NCBI GenBank assembly: GCA_019237115.1 | Contig: JAFAHS010000087.1 | Coordinates: 1 to 32,376, forward strand | Length of the DNA: 32,376 bases | Direction: 5' to 3' | Origin: Deltaproteobacteria bacterium | GTDB taxonomy: Bacteria > Desulfobacterota > Binatia > Binatales > Binataceae | Part shown: piece after piece, positions 7,301 through 15,162 of the stretch | How the letters are laid out: every line of letters begins with the position of its first letter | How positions within the stretch are numbered: the first letter of the stretch is position 1 | Translations under genes and position numbers: made by a program | The notes under the pieces: model-generated | What the model saw: the letters and a program-made list of their open reading frames with translations, nothing else | Told to the model about the DNA's origin: nothing | Databases searched by the model: none

Positions 7301-7363
7301 AACGACCCTGCGGCGGGTCAGCCTGACGCTGTCTTTCCTGGCACTCCCCCAGGGTCGTTTTCT
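7301..7363 (+). terminator. 10-bp inverted repeat followed by TTTTCT, upstream of acyl-CoA dehydrogenase
   Basis: AACGACCCTG (7301-7310) pairs perfectly with CAGGGTCGTT (7350-7359), and the RNA then runs TTCT. The 39-base interior can form a small inner hairpin (GTCA/TGAC). The structure ends 15 bases before the next ATG (7375). It could be the terminator of the CBS gene with a large loop, or an attenuator-like leader of the dehydrogenase gene. No riboswitch class is recognised. Confidence 0.4.
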
Positions 7364-7374
7364 AGGCAAAAACA

Positions 7375-8598
7375 ATGGAAACCTATCGAGAATTAAATTT
7401 GGGGCTACCCGCGCAATGTGAATCGATTCGCAGTGAAGCGCACCACTTTGCCATGGAAGTGATGCGGCCTGCAGCCATGGCCATCGATCGCGGTGCGGAA
7501 GCGTATCCCTTCAGCGTGGCCGATTCCCGCCTGGGCCAGGTACTCAAAGCCTCCTATGGACTCGGTTATCATCTTGCCCTCATACCCGAGCGCCACGGCG
7601 GGCTCGGTCTGCCGAGCATCGGCGTTCACATTCTCCTTGAGGAGTTGGGTTGGGGAAGCGCGGGCATCGGACTCAGTCTGGTCGCATCGAGCCTGCCCGC
7701 GACGGCCGTGATCGCGGATGGAAGACCTGAACTGATCGCGCAGTTTGTGAAGCCCTTCGCCGAAAACCGTGACGCGAGCTGGATCGGGTGTTGGGCGTTA
7801 AGCGAACCGCGCCACGGCTCCGACCACTTTTTGGTGGGCAGCGAAGAGTTCCGTTATCCAACCACGCGTGCCCAGTTGGTGGCGAGGGCGGACGGGAACG
7901 AGTATGTGATCGAGGGACAAAAGGCTTCCTGGGTAACCAATGGGGGAATCGCGACCCACGCACTGTGTTCCGTAGCGATTGAACCGTCGAAGGCGGCGCA
8001 TTGCTTCTTTCTGATTCCGCTGACCACCCCGGGAATTTCGCGCGAAGAAGCTTCAGGCAAACTTGGCCAGCGGGAGATGAACCAGGGCGCGCTCGTCTTT
8101 GACAACGTAAGGGTTCCTCGCGCCTGGGCGCTCAAGGGCGAAGGCTTCGAGCAGGAAGTGGCAAGACTACTCGCGATCGCACACTCCTCGATGGCGGCAG
8201 TTATTTGCGGCACCGCGCGCGCTGCCTACGAAGAGGCGCTGACGCATTCAAAGCGCCGCTGGCAGGGCGGAAAAAGAATCTGTGAGCACCAACTGGTGCA
8301 GGAACGGCTGTTCAAGATGTTCAGCGAGGTGGAGGCGTGCAGGGCGCTCTCCCGTGCCACTCTGGTCCACAACTGGGAAGCGGCGATGCCCTCGCTGGAA
8401 AACGCTATCGCGGCCAAGACCTACTGCACCAGAACTGCATTTGAGGTCGCCGACCAGGCAATGCAGCTGTTTGGCGCGGACGGATTTACCCCCGGCAACC
8501 TGATCGAAAAATTGTTCCGCGACACGCGGGTCTCGACCATCCAGCAAGGAGCAAACGAAGTCCTGGGTCTTGCGGGCGCCCACCGAATCCTTGAATAG
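7375..8598 (+). CDS. acyl-CoA dehydrogenase family flavoprotein, catalytic Glu replaced
   Basis: 407 residues, slightly long for an ACAD. N-terminal helical domain about 1-135, beta domain about 136-250 with the FAD/substrate motif ALSEPRHGSD (141-150) and VTNGG (187-191), C-terminal helical domain about 255-407. Near the C-terminus the usual 'IYEGTNE', whose first Glu is the general base in medium- and short-chain enzymes, reads IQQGANE with Gln391 in its place. The alternative Glu position of isovaleryl/long-chain enzymes (before the Arg of the helix at about 260) also appears not to be Glu (VARLL). FAD binding is likely; classical alpha,beta-dehydrogenation is in doubt. Relatives with other chemistry exist in the superfamily. 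The gene stands alone between structured intergenic regions, with a weak ribosome-binding site (TAGG). Confidence 0.85.
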   Translation: METYRELNLGLPAQCESIRSEAHHFAMEVMRPAAMAIDRGAEAYPFSVADSRLGQVLKASYGLGYHLALIPERHGGLGLPSIGVHILLEELGWGSAGIGLSLVASSLPATAVIADGRPELIAQFVKPFAENRDASWIGCWALSEPRHGSDHFLVGSEEFRYPTTRAQLVARADGNEYVIEGQKASWVTNGGIATHALCSVAIEPSKAAHCFFLIPLTTPGISREEASGKLGQREMNQGALVFDNVRVPRAWALKGEGFEQEVARLLAIAHSSMAAVICGTARAAYEEALTHSKRRWQGGKRICEHQLVQERLFKMFSEVEACRALSRATLVHNWEAAMPSLENAIAAKTYCTRTAFEVADQAMQLFGADGFTPGNLIEKLFRDTRVSTIQQGANEVLGLAGAHRILE

Positions 8599-8623
8599 CA
8601 CGGAGGAATTGTTGACTCGGGAC

Positions 8624-8669
8624 GCCGAGGATTTTTGGCCGGTTCGATTTATTTGATTCCATCCTCGGC
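8624..8669. repeat. 9-bp inverted repeat after the acyl-CoA dehydrogenase gene
   Basis: GCCGAGGAT (8624-8632) and ATCCTCGGC (8661-8669) are perfect reverse complements with a 28-base loop, starting 25 bases after the stop codon. No T-run follows on the plus strand, so it is not a classical terminator. It could stabilise the 3' end of the mRNA. Confidence 0.4.
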
Positions 8670-8948
8670 AATCTTCGCCTGCAGCTGCTTGCGCTAATTC
8701 TTTGTAGCTTCGCCCCCTGCACCTTGTCGCCTTGGGTTCGAGCGCGCGTTGAATCACCGGTGCGTGCTTGTCCGTGAAAACGGCCGATTAGAAACTCGCT
8801 CTGGCGGACCGCTGCTCGGTAGCATAACCGCCGGTCGGTGCCCGCGGCAGGTCCCGAAGACGAATGAGGGACGAACCGCCCGCCCAATGTGAAGGCACTC
8901 TCGATTGCGTTCACCAATTCGCGCGTCAAAATCCGCTCACTAAATGTC

Positions 8949-8973
8949 ACACTGTATCCGAAGGCTACAGTGT
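8949..8973. promoter_or_regulatory. operator-like dyad ACACTGTA-N9-TACAGTGT
   Basis: ACACTGTA (8949-8956), 9-base spacer, TACAGTGT (8966-8973): a perfect 8-bp dyad of 25 bases in all, about 258 bases before the porin start. Size and symmetry suit a dimeric repressor or activator. Its core TGTATCCGAAGGCTACAG matches the site at 6095 in 15 of 18 bases. It could also fold as an RNA hairpin if transcribed. Confidence 0.4.
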
Positions 8974-9230
8974 CTCAGGGTCTCGGTTTGTCTGATCTAA
9001 GCCACGCGCGGAGCTGACGGCCTCGCCGGCGACCCGCTCGCGCCACCTAGGGGTATTCCAGGGTTCCCGTAGAACCAATCAAAATTGGCAACGACCGGGT
9101 TACTCGTCGAAGTCTTCATTTCGAAGCGGATTTAAAACAGCGGCGGCGCGAAGTTTGCGTGAGGGCGGAGTTGTACTGACTCAGCGCAAGATTCTGCCGA
9201 GCCAGAGCAGGCACCAGGAGGAAGGCCGCG

Positions 9231-10754
9231 ATGCGGGGGAGCCGATACTTCGGACCAGCCATTCTCTTCACGGGAGTGCTTTTCGCACCCCTTTTTCGCG
9301 CTTGGGGCCTCGAGGGGACGGGGCGCGACAGCCTAAGCGAGATCAGAAAAGAGATACACCAACTGGAGGCCGATCGCTCGCGCGACCTTCAACTTATGCA
9401 AAGGCTGGAAAAGCGTGTTGACCAGCTCGAAGGTGAAAACTCCCGGCTCAAAGCCGCGAACGCGCAAATCAAGAACGACGCATCGCAGGCCACACAGCAA
9501 GTAAAGAGCCTGCAGGCGCAGGTTGAAGCCGGACCGAGCCCCAAGACCATGGCCAGCGCAGTTAACGGATATCTGGGTAGCCACACGTTCACACTGACTG
9601 GTTCAGCCGGCGTCGGTTTTATCTACGATCAGCAAAGCTCCGGGTACACCGGTTTTCCTAATCAGACTCAGAACGCTTTCTTCCTGGATTGGGAACCCAT
9701 GGTTCTGTACCGGCCCAACGATTGGATGATGTTCGAAGGCGTGCTCTCAAGCACATTCGGACAGACAGGCACCGGTGTCGATCTGTCGACCGCTCTTTTC
9801 TACCTGTTCCCGTATGACAAACTCACCATCGGGGCGGGACTCTTCGATCAGCCCTTTGGCGACTGGTACGAGACTCAGAGCCCGATGTGGGTGAACCGCT
9901 TCATAACTGCTCCGTTGCCATATGGCGTCGCACCCGTGGTACCGCCGGCTGAGATGGGCTTGGAAGCCCGCGGCGGTTTGCAGTGGGGCGAGGTTGGGCA
10001 GGACTTTGACTACACCGTCTGGGGAGGCCAAGGTCCAGGCTATACGTCGAATGTTCTGGGTGCTGCAGTCACTTCACCCATTGCGGCAGCAAACAAGCAG
10101 ACTAACGGCAAATCGATTGGTGCCAGGCTTCGCATCTACCCGCTGCCGCTCGATGCGAATGTCGGGCGTCTCGAGCTCGGCGCATCGACTTACGACGGGA
10201 AGTGGCTGAGTGGCAACTATATGACCTCGTGGGGGCTCGACTTCGCGTATCTCTATGGCAACTTGCAGGCTCGCGGCGAATTTTTGCGATCCTATCGACA
10301 AATGCCAAACGGCGAGCCGCAGGATAACCGCGAGGGTTGGTACGTTCAATTCGGTTATTTCCTGAACGACCTGAAAGTGCCGGGCCTGGATAGTCAGGTC
10401 AACAGGTACCTGAGCAAATTCGAGCCTTTGGTTCGTTACTCAGGCGTGAACCAGCACTTCGTCTCACACGACGACGTCCAGGGTGCCACCGGTATCGGCC
10501 TCGGCGGAGTCCAGGTGGGTTTCATTCCGGACTTCGGGCTCAACGGTTCGCCTTCTCTGTATGCGCCACATTCGCGCGAAGTGGCATTGGGCCTCGACTA
10601 CTGGATAGCTCCTTCGATCGTTTGGCAAAACGAGTTCGATATCGAAGTGCCCCACGCGGGAGGAATGTTCGTGAATTCCAAGGGCGTCGCGACGGGAGTT
10701 GGCGCGACTCCCAACGACCGTGCGTTCCTTAGCCAGTTCACGATTGGATTCTGA
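9231..10754 (+). CDS. outer-membrane beta-barrel (porin-like) protein with N-terminal coiled coil
   Basis: 507 residues. A signal-like hydrophobic segment covers about 7-26. Residues 32-99 form a heptad-rich coiled coil (EIRKEIHQLEADR, RLEKRVDQLEGEN, QVKSLQAQVEA). From about 115 to the end, alternating amphipathic strands rich in Gly and aromatics run to the terminal FTIGF, and the C-terminal Phe is the outer-membrane insertion signal. There is no CxxCH, so it is not a Cyc2-type fused cytochrome-porin. AGGAGG lies 9 bases before ATG 9231. The next gene, a cytochrome c, starts 5 bases after its stop. This layout resembles coiled-coil/SLH-like or phosphate-selective-type porins. What passes through it is unknown. 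Confidence 0.8.
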   Translation: MRGSRYFGPAILFTGVLFAPLFRAWGLEGTGRDSLSEIRKEIHQLEADRSRDLQLMQRLEKRVDQLEGENSRLKAANAQIKNDASQATQQVKSLQAQVEAGPSPKTMASAVNGYLGSHTFTLTGSAGVGFIYDQQSSGYTGFPNQTQNAFFLDWEPMVLYRPNDWMMFEGVLSSTFGQTGTGVDLSTALFYLFPYDKLTIGAGLFDQPFGDWYETQSPMWVNRFITAPLPYGVAPVVPPAEMGLEARGGLQWGEVGQDFDYTVWGGQGPGYTSNVLGAAVTSPIAAANKQTNGKSIGARLRIYPLPLDANVGRLELGASTYDGKWLSGNYMTSWGLDFAYLYGNLQARGEFLRSYRQMPNGEPQDNREGWYVQFGYFLNDLKVPGLDSQVNRYLSKFEPLVRYSGVNQHFVSHDDVQGATGIGLGGVQVGFIPDFGLNGSPSLYAPHSREVALGLDYWIAPSIVWQNEFDIEVPHAGGMFVNSKGVATGVGATPNDRAFLSQFTIGF

Positions 10755-10759
10755 GAGGA

Positions 10760-11047
10760 ATGAACGTGCGAAAAATCGCGTGGCTTCTGGTCGCACTGGT
10801 CATCGGGATGGGTGGACTGCACCCGGGCGCGGTCTATGCCCAAAAGGAGGCGGATAAGCGCCAGTTATTCAGGGAAGGCGCCAGGCTCTGGCCCGTATAC
10901 TGCGCGCAATGCCACAACGCGCGGCCGGGTTCCGAGTTCGCGCCCTATCAATGGGACCAGATCATGATGCACATGCGCGGACTCTCGAACATGCCGGCGG
11001 AGAACGCTCGGGCGATCCTTGAATACCTTAAGGGCGGGCGCGAGTAG
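10760..11047 (+). CDS. small monoheme cytochrome c, periplasmic
   Basis: 95 residues: signal peptide about 1-27 (WLLVALVIGMGGL, cleavage after VYA), one heme site CAQCH at 48-52, and a Met-rich stretch (IMMHMRGLSNM) that can supply the axial Met. After removal of the signal the mature protein is only about 68 residues, among the smallest class I forms. ATG 10760 has AGAGG only 1-2 bases upstream. GTG 10766, spaced 7 bases from GAGG, is an alternative start giving a protein two residues shorter. It lies in the seven-gene bc-complex operon, 5 bases after the porin, and is likely an electron carrier or a loosely bound subunit. Confidence 0.85.
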   Translation: MNVRKIAWLLVALVIGMGGLHPGAVYAQKEADKRQLFREGARLWPVYCAQCHNARPGSEFAPYQWDQIMMHMRGLSNMPAENARAILEYLKGGRE

Positions 11048-11076
11048 TGACTCGCGATGCTGAAAAGAGAAATGGA

Positions 11077-11439
11077 ATGAAAAAGTCGAAACCCCTAGCT
11101 CCGACGATCCTGGCGCTCGCCGCGGCCATCGCAGCGGCACTTCCGGTCAGAGCCGATACGGCTGCCGCGCAGAAGAACTATCAAACCTTCTGCGCCAAGT
11201 GTCATGGCGATAGCGGCAACGGCAACGGATCGGCTGCGGCCACCCTGAGCACCAAGCCGCGCGACTTCGCCGATTGCGCGGCCATGCAGAAAATCTCCAA
11301 CGATACCATGTTCAACGTCATCAAGAACGGCGGTAAAGCGAATGGGCTGAGTGGCGATATGCAGGCCTGGAGCGACGGGTTCGAAGATTCCGAGATTCAC
11401 GAACTCGTGTCATACGTCCGGTCGTTCTGCAAGAAATAG
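11077..11439 (+). CDS. monoheme cytochrome c, periplasmic
   Basis: 120 residues starting MKKSKPLAPT. The signal peptide runs to about residue 26 (ILALAAAIAAALPVRA). The heme site CAKCHG is at 39-44 with the class I glycine-rich loop (GDSGNGNGSA), and the likely axial Met is in LSGDMQAW. A GTG at 11047 extends the frame by ten charged residues and would overlap the preceding stop; the signal-peptide architecture favours ATG 11077. It is the third gene of the operon, 18 bases before the flavoprotein gene. A soluble carrier that takes electrons from the cytochrome b/tetraheme c branch is a reasonable guess. Confidence 0.88.
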   Translation: MKKSKPLAPTILALAAAIAAALPVRADTAAAQKNYQTFCAKCHGDSGNGNGSAAATLSTKPRDFADCAAMQKISNDTMFNVIKNGGKANGLSGDMQAWSDGFEDSEIHELVSYVRSFCKK

Positions 11440-11457
11440 CCGGGACTGCACTGCACG

Positions 11458-13368
11458 ATGGCGGAGCGCCTCATACAGGCTATGCCACGCGACCTCTGGT
11501 GGTTTCGCAAGAACGTGCCGTGCCTCGAGGCGTGCCCCGTGAAAACCGACGCGGGCCGCTACGTGCAGCTTATCGCCGAGGGCCGCTTCGATGAAGCATA
11601 TCGGGTCGCGCGTACCGCGAATCCGATAGCCTCGATTTGCGGTCGCGCCTGCGGGGCGCCGTGCGAAGACGCATGCCGGCGCGGCAAGATCGATGCGCCC
11701 ATCGCGATCCGCTCGCTCAAGCGCTTCGTCTCCGAACAATTCGGACCCGAAGCGTTGGTCCCCGCGGCTCTCGACCGGGTTTTGACCGGGACCAACGATG
11801 GCAGCGTAACGCCGTTTCACGCCAATCGTCTCGCCCTTCGCGCCGATCGGGGGCGCAATGCCCCTCCGGTCGCCGTCGTCGGTGCGGGACCATCCGGACT
11901 CGCCTGCGCGCACGACCTCGCGCTCATGGGCTACCGGGTCACGGTTTTCGAAGCCATGCCTTCCTCCGGCGGGATGATGCGTTATGGAATCCCGGCCTAC
12001 CGACTGGCGCGCGAGGTCATCGAGCGGCAGACCGCGGAGATCGAGAACATGGGGGTCGAATTCCGCTTCAACACTCCGCTCAACAAGGATTTCGGTGTGT
12101 CCGAGCTGTTGCAGCAGGGCTACGGTGCGGTGTTCCTGGCTGTCGGGGCATCGCGCGGCCGCAGCGTGCCCATCGAAAACTCCGAGGCGGAAGGCGTGAT
12201 CAAGGCCATCGACTACCTGCTCAACATCAACCGCGGCTATCGCGTAGCTGTCGGCAGGAAGGTCGTGGTAATCGGCGGAGGTTTGGTCGCGATCGATGCG
12301 GCGCGAACCGCCGTACGCGAAATGATCTCCGGACTTCCGATCTCAGTATCCGACGAGCAGGCGGTCGAGGCCGGCACTCTCAGGGTGGCGCTCGATGTGG
12401 CGCGCGAAGCGGCCCGGCGGGGGGCACTCGAAGTCACGGTGGTCAGCCTCGAATCCGAGATCGAGATGCCGGCCATGAAGTCGGAACAAGGCCGCGAGGA
12501 GGCCGGGACCGCAACCGAGGAAGGCGTGCATTTCCTCCCGTCCTGGGGGCCCCGCCGCGTCATCACGCGCGAAGGCAAGGCGACGGGAATCGAACTGGTT
12601 CGCTGCACGCGCGTCTTCGATGACGCGGGGCGCTTCAAGCCGGAGTTCGACGACAACCAGCGGCGCACCCTCGACGCGGACACCGTTATTCTCGCGATCG
12701 GGCAGGCCCCCGATCTGTCGTTTCTGCGGACCGACGAAGTTGCGTTGACCGCGGCCGGCACGCTCAAGATCGATCCCGTAACGCTCGCCACCAGCGTCCC
12801 CGGCGTATTCGCCGGAGGCGATGCCGCGTTCCCGCCCTCGTTGCTTATAACAGTCGCGCGGCACGGCAAGCTCGCCGCACAGTCGATAGACGCGTACCTG
12901 CATAGTGAAAGTTTGCCGAAGCACGAACTACGGGTTCGCATCGAGGAACTCCCCACTGACTCGTACGCGATGCCCGATCGGTACGAGCAGCGTCCGCGTC
13001 TCGTTCCGATTGTTCCGCTTGAACGCCGCAGTGGCATCACCGAAGTCGAATCGGTGTTCTCGCTCGAGGAGGCACGGGAGCAGGCCGGCCGTTGCCTGTA
13101 CTGCCACGTGCACCCGATTTACAACGGCAGCCGATGCATCCTGTGCAATCGATGCGTGGACATCTGCCCGGAGCACTGCCTGCACTTCGCTCCGGCCAGC
13201 CGGATTGCGGACCAAGTACCGCTCGAAGGCGTCGAGAAAGAGTCTGGAGCGGCCAGTGTGTTTCTGTACGACGAGGAAAAATGCATTCGCTGCGGCCTCT
13301 GCGCAATCCGATGCCCCACCGCGGCTATTACCATGGAGCGCTTCAACTTCGAGGAGGTGGCCGGATAA
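11458..13368 (+). CDS. GltD-like FAD/NAD(P) oxidoreductase with N- and C-terminal Fe-S domains, bc-complex associated
   Basis: 636 residues, cytoplasmic, no signal. In order: an N-terminal Fe-S helical domain as in GltD/dihydropyrimidine dehydrogenase (Cys22, Cys26 in CLEACP; Cys61, 65, 69, 73 in CGRACGAPCEDAC); the FAD fold with GAGPSG at 142-147; the pyridine-nucleotide fold with GGGLVAID at 273-280; GDAAF near the end of the FAD fold; and a C-terminal ferredoxin-like tail CILCNRCVDICP and CIRCGLCAIRCP for two [4Fe-4S] clusters. After the second Rossmann strand the sequence reads SLESEIEMP rather than the Arg-rich YRR of NADPH-specific GltD, hinting at NADH. An insertion of about 35 residues follows GGGLVAIDAARTA. 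No glutamate synthase large subunit is nearby. Instead Rieske and cytochrome b genes follow, the first overlapping by one base (TAATG). Confidence 0.88.
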   Translation: MAERLIQAMPRDLWWFRKNVPCLEACPVKTDAGRYVQLIAEGRFDEAYRVARTANPIASICGRACGAPCEDACRRGKIDAPIAIRSLKRFVSEQFGPEALVPAALDRVLTGTNDGSVTPFHANRLALRADRGRNAPPVAVVGAGPSGLACAHDLALMGYRVTVFEAMPSSGGMMRYGIPAYRLAREVIERQTAEIENMGVEFRFNTPLNKDFGVSELLQQGYGAVFLAVGASRGRSVPIENSEAEGVIKAIDYLLNINRGYRVAVGRKVVVIGGGLVAIDAARTAVREMISGLPISVSDEQAVEAGTLRVALDVAREAARRGALEVTVVSLESEIEMPAMKSEQGREEAGTATEEGVHFLPSWGPRRVITREGKATGIELVRCTRVFDDAGRFKPEFDDNQRRTLDADTVILAIGQAPDLSFLRTDEVALTAAGTLKIDPVTLATSVPGVFAGGDAAFPPSLLITVARHGKLAAQSIDAYLHSESLPKHELRVRIEELPTDSYAMPDRYEQRPRLVPIVPLERRSGITEVESVFSLEEAREQAGRCLYCHVHPIYNGSRCILCNRCVDICPEHCLHFAPASRIADQVPLEGVEKESGAASVFLYDEEKCIRCGLCAIRCPTAAITMERFNFEEVAG

Positions 13369-13856
13369 TGAGTGACGCTGGCCAAAAGAATCTTCCGCCG
13401 GACAGCGAACGGCGGCGGGTCCTCCGCCTGCTTGGTAAAGGCTCCGTCGCCGCAGCATTCGCCGCCCAGATTGGCGCCGCGGCGCGCGCCTTCTTTCCCA
13501 ACATCCTCTACGAGCCGCCGACCAAGTTTAAGCTCAAGCGACCCGCCGAGTATCCACCGGGGTTTACGTTCGATACCACCCATCGTTTGTTCGTGGTCAG
13601 CGAGAACGATGCCTTCCACGTCATCTCGGCGGTTTGCCCGCACCTGGGATGCACGGTGCAGTGGCGTGAAACCGAATTCGATTGCCCGTGCCACGGCAGC
13701 CGCTTCGATCCTCACGGCAGCGTGATCAGCGGACCAGCGCCTCGGGGATTGAGCTGGCTCGACACCGGCATCTCACCGGACGGGTTTCTCGAGGTAGACA
13801 GCGCAGTAGACGTTGCTCCCGGCTTCCGCTTCGCTCCGCCAAAGAGGCAGGTTTGA
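13368..13856 (+). CDS. Rieske [2Fe-2S] protein of a cytochrome bc/b6f-type complex
   Basis: 162 residues. The N-terminus has a twin-arginine-like signal-anchor ([17 protein letters not shown], about 16-31), as expected for a Rieske protein exported folded. The cluster motifs CPHLGC (90-95) and CPCHGS (106-111) supply two Cys and two His, plus the disulfide pair of high-potential Rieske proteins. [12 protein letters not shown] forms the Pro loop. Its ATG overlaps the TAA of the flavoprotein gene by one base and GGAGG lies about 9 bases upstream, so translation is probably coupled. It takes one electron from quinol at the Qo site of the cytochrome b encoded next and passes it to a c-type heme. 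Confidence 0.95.
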   Translation: MSDAGQKNLPPDSERRRVLRLLGKGSVAAAFAAQIGAAARAFFPNILYEPPTKFKLKRPAEYPPGFTFDTTHRLFVVSENDAFHVISAVCPHLGCTVQWRETEFDCPCHGSRFDPHGSVISGPAPRGLSWLDTGISPDGFLEVDSAVDVAPGFRFAPPKRQV

Positions 13857-13857
13857 G

Positions 13858-15159
13858 ATGAGCAACAGGCTTGCAAAGCTGTGGCGCAAAATCGCGTGGT
13901 CGTGGTCCCCGGAGAGCGAGCGTGAGTCGTCCGAGGCGATCGTGCGCAACCTCTGGCTGCACTGGTTTCCCGCCAAGATCACGCGGGCCGCGATGAGCTG
14001 GAACTACTCGCTGTGGTTGGGAACTGCGGCGGTGTCGTTGTTCTTCATCCTGACCGTCACGGGCGTCATGCTGATGTTCTTCTACGTGCCCTCCACCGAA
14101 CGCGCCTACGGAAGCATCAAGGATTTGCAGTATGCGGTCAGTTTCGGCCGCGTCCTCAGAAACCAGCATCGATGGGCAGCCGAGGGAATGGTCGCGGTGG
14201 TTTTTCTGCACATGGCGCGGGTGTTCTTTACCGGGGCCTATCGCGGCACCCGGGCCGTCAACTGGCTGGTCGGGGTCGCGCTGCTGCTGGGAACGTTGTT
14301 GCTTTCGTTCACCGGCTATTTGCTGCCCTGGGATCAGCTCGCATTTTGGGCGGTCACCGTCGGGACCAATATCGCTCGTGAGGCCCCGCTGGTGGGCGGG
14401 ACCTTCCGCTTCATTCTGCTTGGCGGCACCGGGATCGATCAGCAAACGCTACTTCGCTTCTACGTGCTGCACGTGTTTTTCCTGCCTGCCGTGCTGTGGG
14501 TGGCCTTCGCTTACCACATGTGGCGGGTACGCAAGGACGGCGGTCTTGCCGCGGTCGAAGCAATCCGCGCGCAACGAACTATGGCACCCAAGGAGATGCC
14601 GAAGACCAAGAGCTACTCACTGTTCGGCCTTGCTCCCGGCACCTCGGTACAAGTTATGAGTTCGACCGGCCTCGAGGTCGAAGACCAGGTCGTTTCGTCG
14701 CCTAATTTGACCCGGCGAACCATGCTGGTCTTCCTGGCCGTATTCAACGCCACCTTACTCGCCGCCATCTTTTTCAACGCACCCCTCGAGGAAGCCGCCA
14801 ACGCCGCCATCACGCCGAATCCTGCCAAGGCGCCGTGGTACTTCGTGTGGCTCCAGGAGCTGGTTGCCTCAACCACAGTTCACTTGGGATCGGTGACGAT
14901 TAGCGGCGGCTTCCTGGGCGGGATACTGCTGCCCGGCGTGCTGCTGGGGTTGCTCGCAGCGTGGCCGTGGCTGGACCGCTCACCGGTCAGCGCCGAGGGC
15001 AGCTGGTTACCTGCGACCCGTCGCACGCAAAACCGCGTATTCCTGGGGGCCATGCTAGCGATTGTGCTGCTCATCGTGATCGGCGTGTTTTTGCGCGGCC
15101 CCAACTGGCGAATCTATTGGCCGGGAGCACCTCGCCCGCAGGCACCGACCATCCTCTGA
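13858..15159 (+). CDS. cytochrome b (b6/subunit IV in one chain) of a menaquinol-type bc complex
   Basis: 433 residues. The start is ATG 13858, two bases after the Rieske stop, with AGAGG upstream. The N-terminal half carries the four bis-His heme ligands His104/His118 (13 residues between) and His205/His220 (14 residues between, the b6f-type spacing). The C-terminal half carries the Qo motif as APWY (325-328) in [11 protein letters not shown], with Pro in place of the Glu of PEWY. The whole chain has no cysteine, so the covalent extra heme c of b6f cannot be attached. Several hydrophobic helices follow to the C-terminus, making it longer than b6 plus subunit IV. It is the proton-translocating core, oxidising quinol outside and reducing quinone inside. 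Confidence 0.95.
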   Translation: MSNRLAKLWRKIAWSWSPESERESSEAIVRNLWLHWFPAKITRAAMSWNYSLWLGTAAVSLFFILTVTGVMLMFFYVPSTERAYGSIKDLQYAVSFGRVLRNQHRWAAEGMVAVVFLHMARVFFTGAYRGTRAVNWLVGVALLLGTLLLSFTGYLLPWDQLAFWAVTVGTNIAREAPLVGGTFRFILLGGTGIDQQTLLRFYVLHVFFLPAVLWVAFAYHMWRVRKDGGLAAVEAIRAQRTMAPKEMPKTKSYSLFGLAPGTSVQVMSSTGLEVEDQVVSSPNLTRRTMLVFLAVFNATLLAAIFFNAPLEEAANAAITPNPAKAPWYFVWLQELVASTTVHLGSVTISGGFLGGILLPGVLLGLLAAWPWLDRSPVSAEGSWLPATRRTQNRVFLGAMLAIVLLIVIGVFLRGPNWRIYWPGAPRPQAPTIL

Positions 15160-15162
15160 GCC

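Larger units (their letters stand above)
8599..9230. other. gene-free stretch upstream of the porin/cytochrome operon
   Basis: About 630 bases with no supported gene. Minus-strand frames here run antisense to the dehydrogenase or have no resemblance to known proteins. It contains the inverted repeat at 8624-8669 and the dyad at 8949-8973. It must carry the promoter of the seven-gene operon starting at 9231; I could not assign -35/-10 or sigma-54 boxes with confidence. Confidence 0.5.

Noticed and set aside
9231..10754. Barrel protein as a Cyc2-type iron-oxidising cytochrome-porin
   Set aside because: Cyc2 needs an N-terminal CxxCH; this protein has none and carries a coiled coil instead.
13090..13125. 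CLYCH in the flavoprotein as a possible heme c site
   Set aside because: The protein has no signal peptide and the motif is part of the cysteine-rich Fe-S tail, so heme attachment in the cytoplasm is not expected.
13092..13367. Upstream extension of the Rieske frame
   Set aside because: It runs through the ferredoxin-like end of the flavoprotein in a different frame; the true start ATG 13368 has a good ribosome-binding site and a signal-anchor.
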